Shown: in pieces, positions 1-13,000 of the stretch
How positions within the stretch are numbered: position 1 is the stretch's first letter
How the letters are laid out: each line of letters begins with the position of its first letter
From: Bugula neritina
Taxonomy: Eukaryota > Bryozoa > Gymnolaemata > Cheilostomatida > Bugulidae
NCBI GenBank assembly: GCA_964035545.1
Contig: OZ037768.1
Span: 22,782,819-22,842,818, forward strand
Direction: 5' to 3'
Length of the DNA stretch: 60,000 bases
Translations under genes and position numbers: made by a program
Notes under the pieces: generated by a model
The model's database searches: none
Seen by the model: only the letters and a program-made list of their open reading frames with translations
Told to the model about the DNA's origin: nothing

Positions 1-342
1 TGTGGCCTTCAAAGGCATAAAGGTGAATTATTTTTCACACATATATGAATTAGAGTGAAAAACCACCTTTTACACGTCTTATTTCTACACATGCTACAAA
101 ACATGCAGCCTGCAGTAATCATTGGGACTTAATTGTGCAATGATTCATAAAGTTTTGGAAAAAAATTAATTTAAAGAATACTGATGCTGTGACCCCTCAC
201 CCCAGCACAAACTGAAATCTACAACGTGGCCCTCGCCACCAGAATTGCCCTTTCAGTGGCCCTCAGTCTGAAAAGAATGGACACCTCTGTACTAGACTAC
301 ATAAATCAATAGCAATAAATTGATTTTAGACACCGCACTCAC

Positions 343-856
343 CCAACTTTTTTACATTCTCTTTGACTATGGCATGAACCAGAGACTTGTGCTTTATATT
401 ATAACTCTCTAGGTCTTTATCAACTTCAAGCTTTTTACCAAGAAATAATAGTTCTAAAATTTTATGAGATGAACAGACAAAGCTATATCAAATATATATA
501 TATCAAATTGCTTGAAGTAAGTGTAAAATAGATTAAAAATTTAATACACTCAACAGAATTTCAAATGCTTGATTTTATAAAAAACACAGCTTTCCTTTTA
601 CAAATGTTTCCCGCATGCAAGTTTGTTAATAAAATTAATAGAAGCTGTAGTTATTATAATTTCAAAGCTAAATTTTTATGGCGAGCATACCAATGATGTG
701 TCGGTCTGCAAGGATTTCTAGAGTGTTACATATGGCCGTCTTTAAATCAAAGACTGACTGAGTTGTAGAAGTTAGACTGATATTATGCAGGGCAGCCTTT
801 CGACCATAAAACACCCGAACTGACACACCATAAACTGACTCATCTACTTCCATCAT
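343..856 (-). CDS. Ubiquitin-like domain protein, UBL7-like, 5' coding exons (partial)
   Basis: Two minus-strand exons are visible: 691-866, with the likely start ATG at 854-856 (or the adjacent one at 851-853), and 343-453. They join in phase 1 and the second ends at a consensus GTGAGT donor. The joined product has the end of a ubiquitin fold: ...LEILADRHII then ELLFLGKKLEVDKDL and ESYNIKHKSLVHAI. This matches the pattern hydrophobic-x-G-[RK]-x-L-x-D-x-x-L-x-x-Y-x-I-x-x-x-S-x-x-H seen in ubiquitin-like domains, and the spacing resembles UBL7. The rest of the gene lies left of the window. The gene is divergent from the peptidase gene starting at 2332. The UBL call is solid on pattern; the UBL7 assignment is inferred, and other UBL proteins are possible. 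The acceptor at 454-456 is pyrimidine-poor. Confidence 0.55.
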
Positions 857-866
857 TATTTCCCAC

Positions 867-2331
867 CTGTAAGCACCTGCAAACAATTCGGTTAAAATAA
901 ACAACACTGGTGGTTTTCAAGATATGTTTGTCAATGTTGCAGAGGCATGACAATGCTGAATACAAAAGATGGCTCTATTATTCAGAGTAGCTACAAAAAA
1001 TGAACGAAAAACTAGATAAGTTGAGCAAAAATAGGTTAGCTTTGTGATAGATTAATTATTATATACTAATTATGACTTAATAAATTTGTCAACAAAAAAA
1101 GACTAAGTTCAAGTCATAATAAGTCAGCAACTGTTACTAAGTTCTATTGTCTAGGAGTGGGTGTAACACTAACAGCCGGACATGCAGGTCAAAGTGTTAG
1201 ACTCGGTGTGAGTGAGTCGCATAAAACTGACAGCAGTTAAACTTACTGCTGCAAGTACAGTTATCATTACATTCTCATACCGAAAAGAATTAACAACACT
1301 AATACAGTAATACAGTAATACTAATAGTAATAGTGATACTAACAGTAGCAATAATATTAAAAATAACATATTTATAAACATTAAAAATAATTCTAATATT
1401 GCTGTTTGCCTTTAGTTTACTACAAAACCTTCAATCACAATGACAATGTCAGTCTTTCAAATTTTTCATACTCATACATATTGAATTTGATATTCATATA
1501 ATTGATATTATATTTAAACTATACTTTAATTTATTCACCAGTGTAAATAAAAAGTTTTTTCAAGTCTAACTCTATGTTTTAGTTTTTTTATTTAAAATAT
1601 TGATATAAAAATGAAATTAAATATAAAATTAAGATATACTTGCAGTTGAGTTATATTCAAAGTTTAAGTTAAAGTTATTGTGGCAGACACAGACAGTAAT
1701 ATTATTTAAATTTCTTAAATATTTGGGCATCAATTACTACTAGAATTATTAATATGTATTATTATTGGTATTTCTATTTGTAATCACCTAAAGTTAAGAA
1801 TAATCATAATGATAATCATGCCAATCATGATGACAATTTCAATAACAATTTGTTATTCATTATTGAGATTGCAAACAAATAGCAGGAAACATAATTTGCG
1901 TAAACTATGTCTGATTCACATAAACGGACGAACTCATTCATACTACAATTTAAATTTGTAATTGCTTTAGCATTTATAAATTTATAATAATTTAAATTTT
2001 TTATTAAAATAAAATAAAAATAGGAAAAAAACGAGTTGTAATTTAGTTGATGAAATGTAGTTAAGAGTTATTTATTCCTGTAAACTAAAAATGGACAGTT
2101 ACAATCTGTGCAAGTGTTCAAAGAGAAATAACAACCGAATATAAATTTCACTTCAGAAAATATTTTTGTTGCTATGTTTAACATTCAAAATTTACTTTAA
2201 TATTTCTAATTAATTTTATTTAACTTACTCTAATATTTTTCAAAGTAAGCTTGGTTTTGAAAGCTCGACATTTTTAAAAAGCGATTGGTAATATTACGAG
2301 CAACAACCGGCTTCGGGAATAGATACAAATC
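867..2331. other. Intergenic region between divergent genes
   Basis: About 1.5 kb of AT-rich DNA separates the left-edge UBL gene (minus) from the peptidase gene (plus). It should hold both promoters and 5' UTRs. An ATTGG (inverted CCAAT) at about 2285-2289 lies some 45 bp before the peptidase ATG. No coding exon is evident; the ORF at 1169-1381 is a product of TAA/TAG-type simple sequence. Confidence 0.5.
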
Positions 2332-5300
2332 ATGGCTTCGAAAGTTGTGTTACTCTCTTCAGCTTTGTCCAGGGGTTGGCCTCGCTTAGCATGTGTAAGC
2401 ACATATACCATTTCTATTTTATTTGACACAGTTTTTAATTATATATGTTGTAGTTTTATTTTCGTTAGCTGTTGTGGTTTAAAGTCCGGTAGGATATAAT
2501 AATAATGATCATTATCATTATGAAATATGAATATCAGTATCTCATCTGTGATGACTGATGACATTCACTAATGACTAATGAGTGAATCACAATGACAACG
2601 ATGAATGGCCAATGACTTAGACTATGACTATGAGTATCAATTTCAATATAAATACGACTGAAAGTGAATGGGTCCCATTATGAGTATGGCAAGCTGAATC
2701 GCCATCCGAGACACTAGACCTAGTGAGTGAAAAGATCAAAATACAATTTCATATTGATATTGGTATTATTATGATAGTCAGATTATGATTCTTTTTAATG
2801 AAATGTACAGTGTGAGTCTTACCAAAATAAAGATGAAGAAGTGAGTGCAGTAATCAGACTCAGTAATGATACAGCAAATGTAATTACGAGTGTGTTAGAC
2901 TTAATGTTGCTCATGGCCAGTTTCAGTTTGAGTTTCCCAACTTTCTTCAAGTTTAAATATTTTTAAGTTACAATTTACAGACAGTCACACTCGCAGCAAG
3001 ATTGTTTTCAATGCATTTAATTTAATTAATTATTTTTAAATAGCAATTTAACAATTGTACTAGTGCGGCCTGAGTATTGACCACCACTGACTATGACTAC
3101 GAGTAGGCCTATGTAGTATATTAATGTTGAAGTGAATCACTGAATCTCTATGACTGTTAAGTGTCAATACTCAATGTAAATGTGATGTTGTCATCCAAGA
3201 CATGCATTCAATGTGAATGATCCTTATTTTTTTATAAATTATTAAGTATAATCATAAAATACTTTATCGACTTTAACTTCAAGTTCAAGTCTTCATCTTA
3301 AGGCTTAGCTTTAACTTTTGAGTTTATGAAGTTCAAAATGAAAATGAATCATGAAACTTACAGATTATTTAGAAATATATTCAATTTTGCTAAGCAAACC
3401 GTAATGGTAGTATCGCTAACAGTCTAACACTCCCTCTATTTGCTATAGCTATGTGTAAATACTAAATCAAAACCACATTGTTTGGTTGTTGATGAATAAA
3501 TTCTACAAAGCAATGCAGCTTTGGCTATTAAACTTGGAAATTTTTAATAAAAAGAGAAAAAGCATGTCATATCTACAGTTAAAAATGCCACAGCTGCCAT
3601 GTTAATTCAGTTATGATTTATCCAAATAGACAACATCAACTCGTCTGCAATCCACATCTACAAGCCACAAATACAGAACTTCTCTGCTCAATGCACCAGA
3701 GACAAAGGTTACGACCCTTAGCAATGGGTTGCGTGTAGCCACTGAGGACACAGCCAATCCTACTTGTACTGTTGGTCTGTGGATTGATGCGGGCAGCAGA
3801 TATGAGACGGAGAAAACTAATGGAGTTGCCCACTTTCTAGAGCACATGATTTTTAAGGTAGGTTACACCATGCTTGGCTTCTTCTCATGTATGAATTTGT
3901 AGCATAGTTGTCTGAGGAAAAACATTTTTTCACTAATCACAATTTTCACTCAAATGTTGACATCTAACTTTTCAGTGGGTTACTACAGTTTTTGAACAAT
4001 AACGCTATTTCTATAAAATTATATTATAAATTAGGTTGTTCATTAAAATTTGTTACGGGAAGCATTGTTTAACAGTTTAGAAAGGTTCGTTTTAATATTT
4101 CCTCAAATTTTAAAACTTCTGTACAATAGTTTATGTACGTTTTGCAACAAGTGCTATATAAAATGCTTAGGATATTATAACTTTGTAGTAAAGTATCAGT
4201 GTGTTTTTGCAGGGCACTAGAAAGAGAACCCAGACTCAGCTGGAGCTCGAGGTTGAGAATATGGGAGCCCATCTCAATGCTTACACATCTCGGGAACAAA
4301 CTGTGTACTATGCCAAAGCATTCTCTTCTGATCTAGAAAAGGCAGTAGAAATACTATCAGGTAAGTTAGTTTAAACAGACATGTTGGGTGACTAATTAAG
4401 TGAGTGAGTCAGTCAGTCATTGAGTGAGTGAGTGAGTGAGTAATTCAGTGAGTGAGAGAGTCAAGAGTCATCTACTCACCCTCTGTATGACACAAGGTAA
4501 TGATGGTGAAGTGTTTTACTGTAGACATCACACAGAACAGCACTCTCGGTGAGCAGGAGTTAGAGAGGGAGAGGGGAGTCATCCTCCGTGAAATGCAGGA
4601 AGTGGAAACTAATCTACAGGAAGTTGTGTTTGACCACCTGCACTCAGCAGCCTATCAGGGCACTTCCCTCGGCTTCACCATTCTCGGACCAACTGAGAAC
4701 ATCAAGTGAGTTGTGTTGTTGGCCGCCATTACTCTGTAGCAGAAGCTATGAAACTTGGTCTTTATGAATATATTCTTTAGTTTTGCAAAGCTCCATAATG
4801 CTCTGTATCCTATGTTTCTATAAACTTAGTCAATCTATAAAGCTGATTATCTTCTGCAGTTCTATCAAAAGAAGTGACTTAGTCGACTACATCGGGAACC
4901 ACTATAAGCCTCACCGCATTGTCCTGGCCGGCGCCGGGGGAGTGGATCACGACAAGCTGTGTTCCCTGGCCGACAAGTACTTTGGTAATCTCTCCCCATC
5001 CTATGAGAACGCTGCCCACGGAGTCCCTGATCTGACCCCAGCCGTCTTCACTGGCAGCGAGGTGAGTGGGCGTGGCCAAGAGAGCTTAAGTGAGCGTGGC
5101 CAATAGGACCTCCCTTGCATTACTCATTCCTATCATTTACTGCTGTCATCTGGTAATTGTGCTGTCTGCTGCAGATCCGAGTGAGAGATGACGCAATGCC
5201 TCTGGCACACATTGCCATGGCTGTGGAGACGTGTGGGTGGGACAATGCTGACAACATAGCCCTGATGGTAGCCAACACACTCATCGGCTCCTGGGACAGG

Positions 5301-6372
5301 GCTATGGGTGGCGGTGCCAACCTGCCCTCTATTCTAGCATCAAAGAGTGCTGAGTCTAATCTCTGTCACAGTTTCCAGTCCTTCAACACAAACTACACGG
5401 ACAGTGGACTGTGGGGAATCTACTTTGTAGCTGAGCCTCTTCAGATTGATGACACAGTCCACCAGATACAGAGTGAATGGTGGGTAGTTGTCTAACCTTT
5501 CCCTTCTATTTAATTATAGTTATACTGTAACCTGCTGTACTCTTAACTCCATGTATTTTGTATCACACTCTATATCGTAATGTATTCTATATCCTGTTTT
5601 GGTTTATTGTGATTTATACTCTATAGCACATAGTCTATAGTTCACCATCTATACTCTATAGCACATAGTCTATAGTTCACCATCTATACTCTATAGCACC
5701 TAGTCTATAGTTCATCATCTGTACTCTATAGCACATAGTCTATAGTTCATCTCTACTCTATAGCACATAGTCTATAGTTCATCATCTATACTCTATAGCA
5801 CATAGTCTATAGTTCATCATCTGTACTCTATAGCACATAGTCTATAGTTCATCTATACTCTATAGCACATAGTCTATAGTTCATCATCTGTACTCTATAG
5901 CACATAGTCTATAGTTAATCATCTATACTCTATAGCACATAGTCTATAGTTCATATTCTGAAATTGACTAGGATGAGACTGTGTAACAACGTGACCAACT
6001 TTGAGGTGCAGAGAGCTAAGAATATCCTAAAAGCCAACCTGTTACTGCAGTTGGATGGCACCACCCCAGTGTGCGAGGATATAGGCAGACAGATCCTATG
6101 CTATGGCAGAAGGATTCCATTAGCAGAGTTGGACGCTAGGATTGAGGTGCGCTATACATTCCAGTATTACGTTCAGTTGGTGCAGAGAGTATGTTCAGTC
6201 TTATAGTGTTTGTATGCTGTGTGTGTTGTAGAGTGTAGATGCTCAGACAGTGATGAATGTATGCACAAAGTATATATACGACCAATGTCCAGTTGTCTCA
6301 GCTGTGGGGCCAGTTGAACAGTTGGATGACTACGGCTTACTCAGAGGTGGCATGTACTGGGTGAGAACTTAG
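2332..6372 (+). CDS. PMPCB: Mitochondrial processing peptidase subunit beta
   Basis: Eight exons: 2332-2394, 3630-3857, 4213-4360, 4525-4705, 4860-5061, 5175-5479, 5972-6146 and 6232-6372, giving about 480 aa, close to the usual length. The product is the catalytic M16 metalloprotease subunit that removes presequences from imported matrix proteins. The N-terminus is Arg/Ser-rich and lacks acid, as expected of a mitochondrial presequence. The mature part starts near [17 protein letters not shown]. The zinc site HFLEH is at residues 89-93, and the distal ligand Glu is at about 169 in RGVILREM. The intact HxxEH argues for PMPCB over the related core protein UQCRC1. The C-terminus ends GGMYWVRT. 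The exon 2 acceptor (TAG at 3627-3629) is weak in pyrimidines, so the exact presequence is less certain. Intron 6 is largely a minisatellite. The gene converges on the P450. Confidence 0.95.
4396..4462. repeat. Degenerate (TGAG)n microsatellite in PMPCB intron 3
   Basis: Runs of GTGAGTGAGT and TCAGTCAGT start about 35 bp after the exon 3 donor. The unit itself resembles a 5' splice site (GTGAGT). Confidence 0.7.
5620..5958. repeat. Minisatellite filling PMPCB intron 6
   Basis: About ten copies of a 31-36 bp unit built on CTCTATAGCACATAGTCTA plus TAGTTCATCATCTATA. The array ends about 14 bp before the exon 7 acceptor at 5971. Confidence 0.9.
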
Positions 6373-7026
6373 AACAGGAAGTGTATCTCTCGTCCAATAG
6401 CTGCTTTACTAACTTATTGACGATGCAACAGGAACCGTATCCAGTTGTCTATTGGTTATTTTGCGAAGATTACTATGTTTTCTGGGCAAATCGTAACGCA
6501 CTCAGAATTATAATTTGTGAATCCAATTTCTAGGATACTGCGTCAGAATTTTATAGTGAGATGAAATTATTGTATATCATTGTATGGTATATATTTAAAT
6601 AAAATAAAAATATCAACACACTTATCACAGGAATAATCATGTACAATGGGTAACAAATCATTCGTCAATATTAAAATAGAAATCTATGTCTTGGTTCTCG
6701 TAACTCTACTAAACACTAAAATCATTGAACAAATTGGTTTCTCTGGTTGAAAAAAAAAATACAAAAGCATGATAAAATAAATATATCATTATGTTTATAC
6801 AAATAAATCATAAAAGTAGTGAGCAAGTAAAATTGGGGAAAATAAAACTTCTTGTTTGACTCATCTAAGCACTGACTGAATAGCGAATCTAGTTGAATAA
6901 ATTATATCTAGTAACGCAGGATTCTGGCAATCATTTGTAATATATTTATGGACTTGAAGTTGGAAAATCAAAATCAAGTTGAAGTTCTGTTAGAGTCTAA
7001 ATAGTAAACTATATTATGCTCACACT
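6373..7026. other. 3' intergenic region between convergent genes
   Basis: It contains the 3' ends of PMPCB (plus) and the P450 (minus). An AATAAA at 6598-6603 is a plausible PMPCB polyadenylation signal, 226 bp after the stop. Nothing else is recognised. Confidence 0.5.
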
Positions 7027-10000
7027 TTAACCTTTACGAGAATTTGCTGCTATCTTAATGGGCTTTTCCGGAGCCATTCTGAAATTTTGACTGTATTTTA
7101 TGGGCTTTTCCTACAACAATTAATCAAAATATTTAAATATGCAACATAATTTTGCTCACTACACATACACATATATAAATAGCGTCTTCACACAACTCAA
7201 CTGCTGTTACATTAATAAAACATAGCCTATGGGTAATAGTTTAGGTCAGAGTAACTTACTGGAGTGCCATCACAAGGCTCCAACACAAAGTTAGTTAGGA
7301 TCTTGACTAGAGCGATCTTCATTTCTAACAAAGCAAGTCTCATTCCAATGCAGTTTCTGTTTCCAATACCAAATGGCATCCACGCATATTGATGTCTTCC
7401 CTCGGAATTCTCAGGAGAAAATCTATTTCATGAAAATATATATAATTATTTCATAAGTCATTGCAAAATCAATTAATAGCGTATGATAAGTTTCAGTGAA
7501 GCAGCAAATCCTAATAGAGTGCTTTAAATCTGCTTTTAATAATTTTATGTGCAATAAAATTTATCTTGTACACATAAAAACAGTGTATATCGTGTTGATA
7601 TTACATTACAGAATAATATTCTCGGCTACAAAAACCCACTACAAAAACAAGAAATAATTTCTTGCATTCGGAATGCTAAAATATGTTTATTGTTGATAGA
7701 CTTTAAATCAAATACTCAAGATATTATGTTCTATAACATGAGTTAAATCTTAGCTCAAGTAAAATTTCCAGCCCAGTATTGGAATCTTGAGTATAGCCTT
7801 TTTAAAATGACATTAAAAAATGCTGTATGAAAATTGTTGATTTTGTGCAGAAATTGTTGCTAAATATGTTGCAATATTGGGAGTTGTTAAAAACAAATCA
7901 GTATAACAGTAAAAGAGAAGACAACTCTTGGTTACAGTGAACCCAGTAGTTCAGACTAGCTACAGTATGCTATAAAGAGTTACCTTTCTGGTCTGAACTC
8001 GTTAGGTTCTGGCCATATCTCAGGGTCGTGGTGTATAGCGTATATCATAGCTGAGACCATGCAGCCTGCAGGTAAATGTATTCCTTCAATAGAGGTGTCT
8101 TTCTCTACCAGCCTTTCTACTCTGTAATACATACATAGCATACTATATAGTATACATAGTATATTACACATAGTATAATATAGTATATATAGCATATTAT
8201 ACAGTATATAGTATATCCTGCAGTATACATAGTATATTATACAGTATATAGTACACATAGTATATTATACAGTATATAGTACACATAGTATATTATACAG
8301 TATGTAGTATACATAGTATATTATACAGTATATAGTACACATAGTATACTATACAGTATATAGTACACATAGTATATTATACAGTATGTAGTATACATAG
8401 TATATTATACAGTATATAGTATATCATGTAACACACATCTAAAAACACTGCAAGAGTCAAACCAACCTCGGTGCAGCTGGATAGATTCTCATAGATTCCT
8501 GAATCACCCAATCAAGATACTCCATTTTAGACAGCTCTTCATACGTGGCTTCTTCAGATGACATGTTCTCCATTATTTCTTCGTATGCCTGCAGTGTATG
8601 GTGACACAACTTCACATGTGAATTGGAATACCTTTGCTATTACAGAGTGTATAATAGATTGCTTATTAATTTATTTATATTTTATAAGATCTACTGATTC
8701 CTGTAAATGTAAAATCTATGGGTGTAGATAACAAATTTAGTGTGACGAGGTAATAGTAGAATATATAGTGTGACGAGGTAATAGTAGAATATATAGTGTC
8801 ACGAGGTAATAGTAGAATATATAGTGTCACGAGGTAATAGTAGATATAGTGTGACGAGGTAATAGTAGATATAGTGTGACGAGGTAATAGTAGATACAGT
8901 GTGACGAGGTAATAGTAGAATATATAGTGTGACGAGGTAATAGTAGAATATTTAGTGTCACGAGGTAATAGTAGATATAGTGTGACGAGGTAATAGTAGA
9001 ATATATAGTGTGACGTAGTAATAGTAGAATATATAGTGTGACGAGGTAATAGTAGAATATATAGTGTGACAAGGTAATAGTAGAATATATAGTGTCACGA
9101 GGTAATAGTAGAATATATAGTGTCACGAGGTAATAGTAGAATATATAGTGTGACGAGGTACTAGTAGATATACTGTGACGTAGTAATAGTAAGCCCACCT
9201 TCTGCTGCACGCCCTGGTTCATGGCCAACTCGTAAAGAATGAAGTTTAGTGTGGTTGCTGTCGTCTCGTAACCGGCCAGGAAAAACAACACGGCATTCGA
9301 TACAATCTCCTCCCTCTTCAAACCTGAATGATTATCAAACTTTCATAACAGACAATGAATCAACTTGAGCAGAAATCTCAACAGTATTCTAGCTAAGCAA
9401 TCAGCTATTTAAAACATTGGACTAAAATTCACTTAGCAATAACAACATGCTTTAATATGTTTATTTAAAATTATCAGTTTCCTAAAATATTTTTTCATGA
9501 GAATAAAAAAATAAAGCAGTAAAGCTAACAGAAATAGTGGAGCTGAAGAGAAATTTGGCCAGCAAACCATTTTTACGTAATGTGTCACACTAGTAGCTCT
9601 CACCTTTTGTTGTCCACACCTGGCCGTATTTATCAACTTGGGCGTCCGCATCGCCTCGTTTTGGATCCTCCACAAGCAAGTTGAGACAGAGTTGAATGAA
9701 GTCCTTCTGCTTAGTTGTTTCGTTACTGCGACCGTCAAATATTCTTCCCGTTACGTCTTTGAAGTAGCGTGTGGCCTCCATGTCTAATATACTCATCCCA
9801 AACTTTGTCAGAAATCTCTGCAGAAAGGTTGGAGCCAACACTAGAAAATACATGGCAATGATGTCTAAAGTTTTTTAGAATTATGTGTATATTATGCATT
9901 TCTTTAGAGGTCGATGTGTGTATTATTCATTTCTTTTCAAAGCTGGCATTATTGCCATCAACCTCTAGAGCTTTGGTAGGCCAACGAGATAGCAAGAATG

Positions 10001-13000
10001 TGGACGTTTAAGAGATCTCAATGGAAACCATCCAGAGGCTAGTTTTAAGAGGTTTTTTCATTAACAAACGTGCAGAATAACCCAAATAATGTAATGGTTT
10101 TTAAAAACTCTAGCAATATCCTACATAATGTATATATTAGTATACATGAAACAAATCAAGCTAATAGTGAATTGAAACGAAATGGTGACACGAAATAATA
10201 TATTGCTATGAGGCTTTGAGGCCACACAATCTCTATTTCACATATCATTTACTCTGCTATTTGAAGTTGAAAGTATGCAGTCAGAAACCTCTAGATAATT
10301 GTAATAAAAGCAAAGAACACTGTAGGTGAGCTATTCTAATTGGCTCACTGTATAGCATACATACAGAAGTAAGCTATTCTGAGTCCTGATTTGATTTTCT
10401 GGTAAAGCCCGGATGCAGAGTTGATGTTCATCATTTTATTGGCGTTGATCAGCATGGGGTGGTTCGGGTCCTTCTGGCTGTCAATCTGAATACCGAAGGC
10501 GGTGCTGCTTATCACGTCCATTGTGTAGCCACCAGTAAACCTGCACACAACAATTTAGCAGACAGTTGAAATGAAACTTTGAACACCTATTACTATTCTA
10601 ATAAAATATATTTTGCAAAGTTTTTATAAGTATAAAGTTTGTTCCCAAAATGGTGCATGTTGGGGTAGGGTGTGTGTGTGTGTGCATTTGTGTGTGTGTG
10701 TGTGTTTAGGTTTGAGCAGATATATAAAAGATTCAACTCGCTAATTTACAACAAAACAAAAAAGTAAAATTGCTAATTAATATAAGCGGGGCTATTTTAG
10801 ACTCATTTACTAGGGAGAACTCTAGGCACTAGGGGTTAGAGTGTTTACTTTTAGTGAACACGAAGTCATGGGTTCAAACCCCGACAAAGGCCATTGGTGA
10901 TGTTAGGAAGAGCATCCAGTCATAATTGCTCCTATGCCTCATCTTAATAAGTCCTTAGCCCGATTTAACAAAAACCCTTTCTATCAGGGTTTCTCACAGA
11001 GATGGTGACTATAAACTTGCGTGAGCGTGAGTTTTTATTTTAAACTCATTTACTAGTATAGAAGTTGTGTCAAAAAGCACCAATACGCACATTTTTGAGT
11101 CAAAGGGCTCTCCGTTCTGTTCTTTGATGTGCTCAACAAACGTGTTGGCGCAGACATCAATGCGACCTTTCATCTAGAAAGAGAGGCAAACACTCAAATA
11201 GTCGTGTAATATGCAAGATAATTTATAGTTGTATCATTAAATGAATGATTTGCAGAGAATAATTCGGTCATAGAATTATGAATCAACAGAAATAACTACG
11301 AGACAGAAGACTACCTGTGATGAGAGAGAGGCTACCTGTTATGAGAGAGAGGCTACCTGTTATGAGAGAGAGGTTAGCTGTGATGAGAGAGAGGCTACCT
11401 ATTATGAGAGAGAGGCTACCTGTTATGAGAGAGAGGCTACCTGTGATGAGAGAGAGGCTACCTGTGATGAGAAAGAGGCTACCTGTGATGAGAGAGAGGC
11501 TACCTGTGATGAGAGAGGGGCTACCTGATATGAAAGCGAGGCTACCTGTTATGAGAGAGGGGCTACCTGATATGAAAGCGAGGCTACCTGTGATGAGAGA
11601 GAGGCTACCTGTTTGAGTTTGCCGGAGGTGAAGGTCGGAGTGAGAGATGACCGCACGTGCCTCCAGTGGTCGTCTGTAAGAGCGGTCATAAAGTTGTCCA
11701 GCATTGACTCTCCTAAATTGAGGTCGTTTCTATTGGGCATGCTCGAGAAGTCCTTGATCATGGTTAGCCTTAGGTACTCGGGATCAGCTATGTCCAATAT
11801 AGGCACTCGACCTCTAAATGACCTTTGAATAGAACCACAAACTACATTATAAATTCCTATACACTGTATTATACACTCTTATACACTTCATTATATATTC
11901 CTATATATACTTTATACATTCTTATGCACTATATTATACATCTCCTACACACTGTTCTATATATTGTACTACCAAGCTGCACTATACCCTATGTTATGCC
12001 TTACTAAGCCACCGTAAGATAGAATGCGTCCCATATTGTCACCCTATGAACATAGTGTACCCAGAGAGCTCAATCTTATCTCATTCAAACAGTCAAGTAA
12101 CACTGAATGTTAAGTTAAGCTGCAGTCTAACTTACAGTAAGCCTTCTGACTGTCTCTAGATGTAAGCATTATCAGCTTTGTAGAATATACTATGACCATA
12201 AAACGCACTACACATATATGCTATAGCTGTTTAGCATATATGCTGTAGCTGTATAGCATATATGCTATAGCTGTATAGCATATATGCTATAGCTGTATAG
12301 CATATATGCTATAGCTGTATAGCACGAAACGTTATACTAGAACGGTTTGTATGTAACTTCAACATTATCACATCTCCACTTACCCAGATATTTTTCCATA
12401 CGTGTCGAGGATAAATTTATCATAAGTGGCAAAACTCTGCAACCAAAAGTAAACTGAATTATTTTAATCATTTAAAATATATAAAGGGCAAAGCAATAGA
12501 CAGTTCACTATATTCAATCTATACTTGAACTCAAACTGAAAACCTTGACGGTCACTCACTCCATGTTTTAGCAGTGAAAGAAAGTTTCCAAACAGTGGCC
12601 ACGGTTTCGGTCCTCTAACGCTCTGTTTAGACCATGTGTCATGCCTCCACGTGAGGTAGCTAAAAGTTAACATCAATTATTGAGATTTTACAGCAAGAAA
12701 TTCAGACCAGTTTGCACAAACAAAGAGTATACAAGTGAAAAACTGTTTAAGTTTATAGATGCTGAATAGTTCAACTTTGCCAGCCATCAAAACAAAGAAT
12801 AATGAAAACAACTAATAAGTTAAAATGAAAATGGGGCTACAAAATATTTCTTACAGCACCAACTGCTAATTTGATTTCAAGCCAAGAAGTTCTCATAAAG
12901 CATTAATTTGGTAAGACAGATAAAATAGTGTGACAGTGAAGAGTGAAAATGAATCCATCTGAGTTTTATTGACTACTAGTAGTGGTAAAGTTTAAATATC

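Noticed and set aside
190-292. Relic of a hAT-type transposon end (GTGGCCCTC... GGACACCTCTG)
   Set aside because: Only a loose resemblance from memory; no inverted ends or target duplication could be found.
1169-1381. Short Leu-rich membrane-like ORF
   Set aside because: Comes from TAATA/TAGTAA simple sequence, with no splice or start support.
2332-6372. UQCRC1 (complex III core protein 1) as the identity of the first gene
   Set aside because: The zinc-binding HFLEH and distal Glu are intact, which fits the active peptidase PMPCB.
11317-11616. ORF of repeated MRERLPV on the plus strand
   Set aside because: Produced by the 21-bp minisatellite that carries P450 donor copies.
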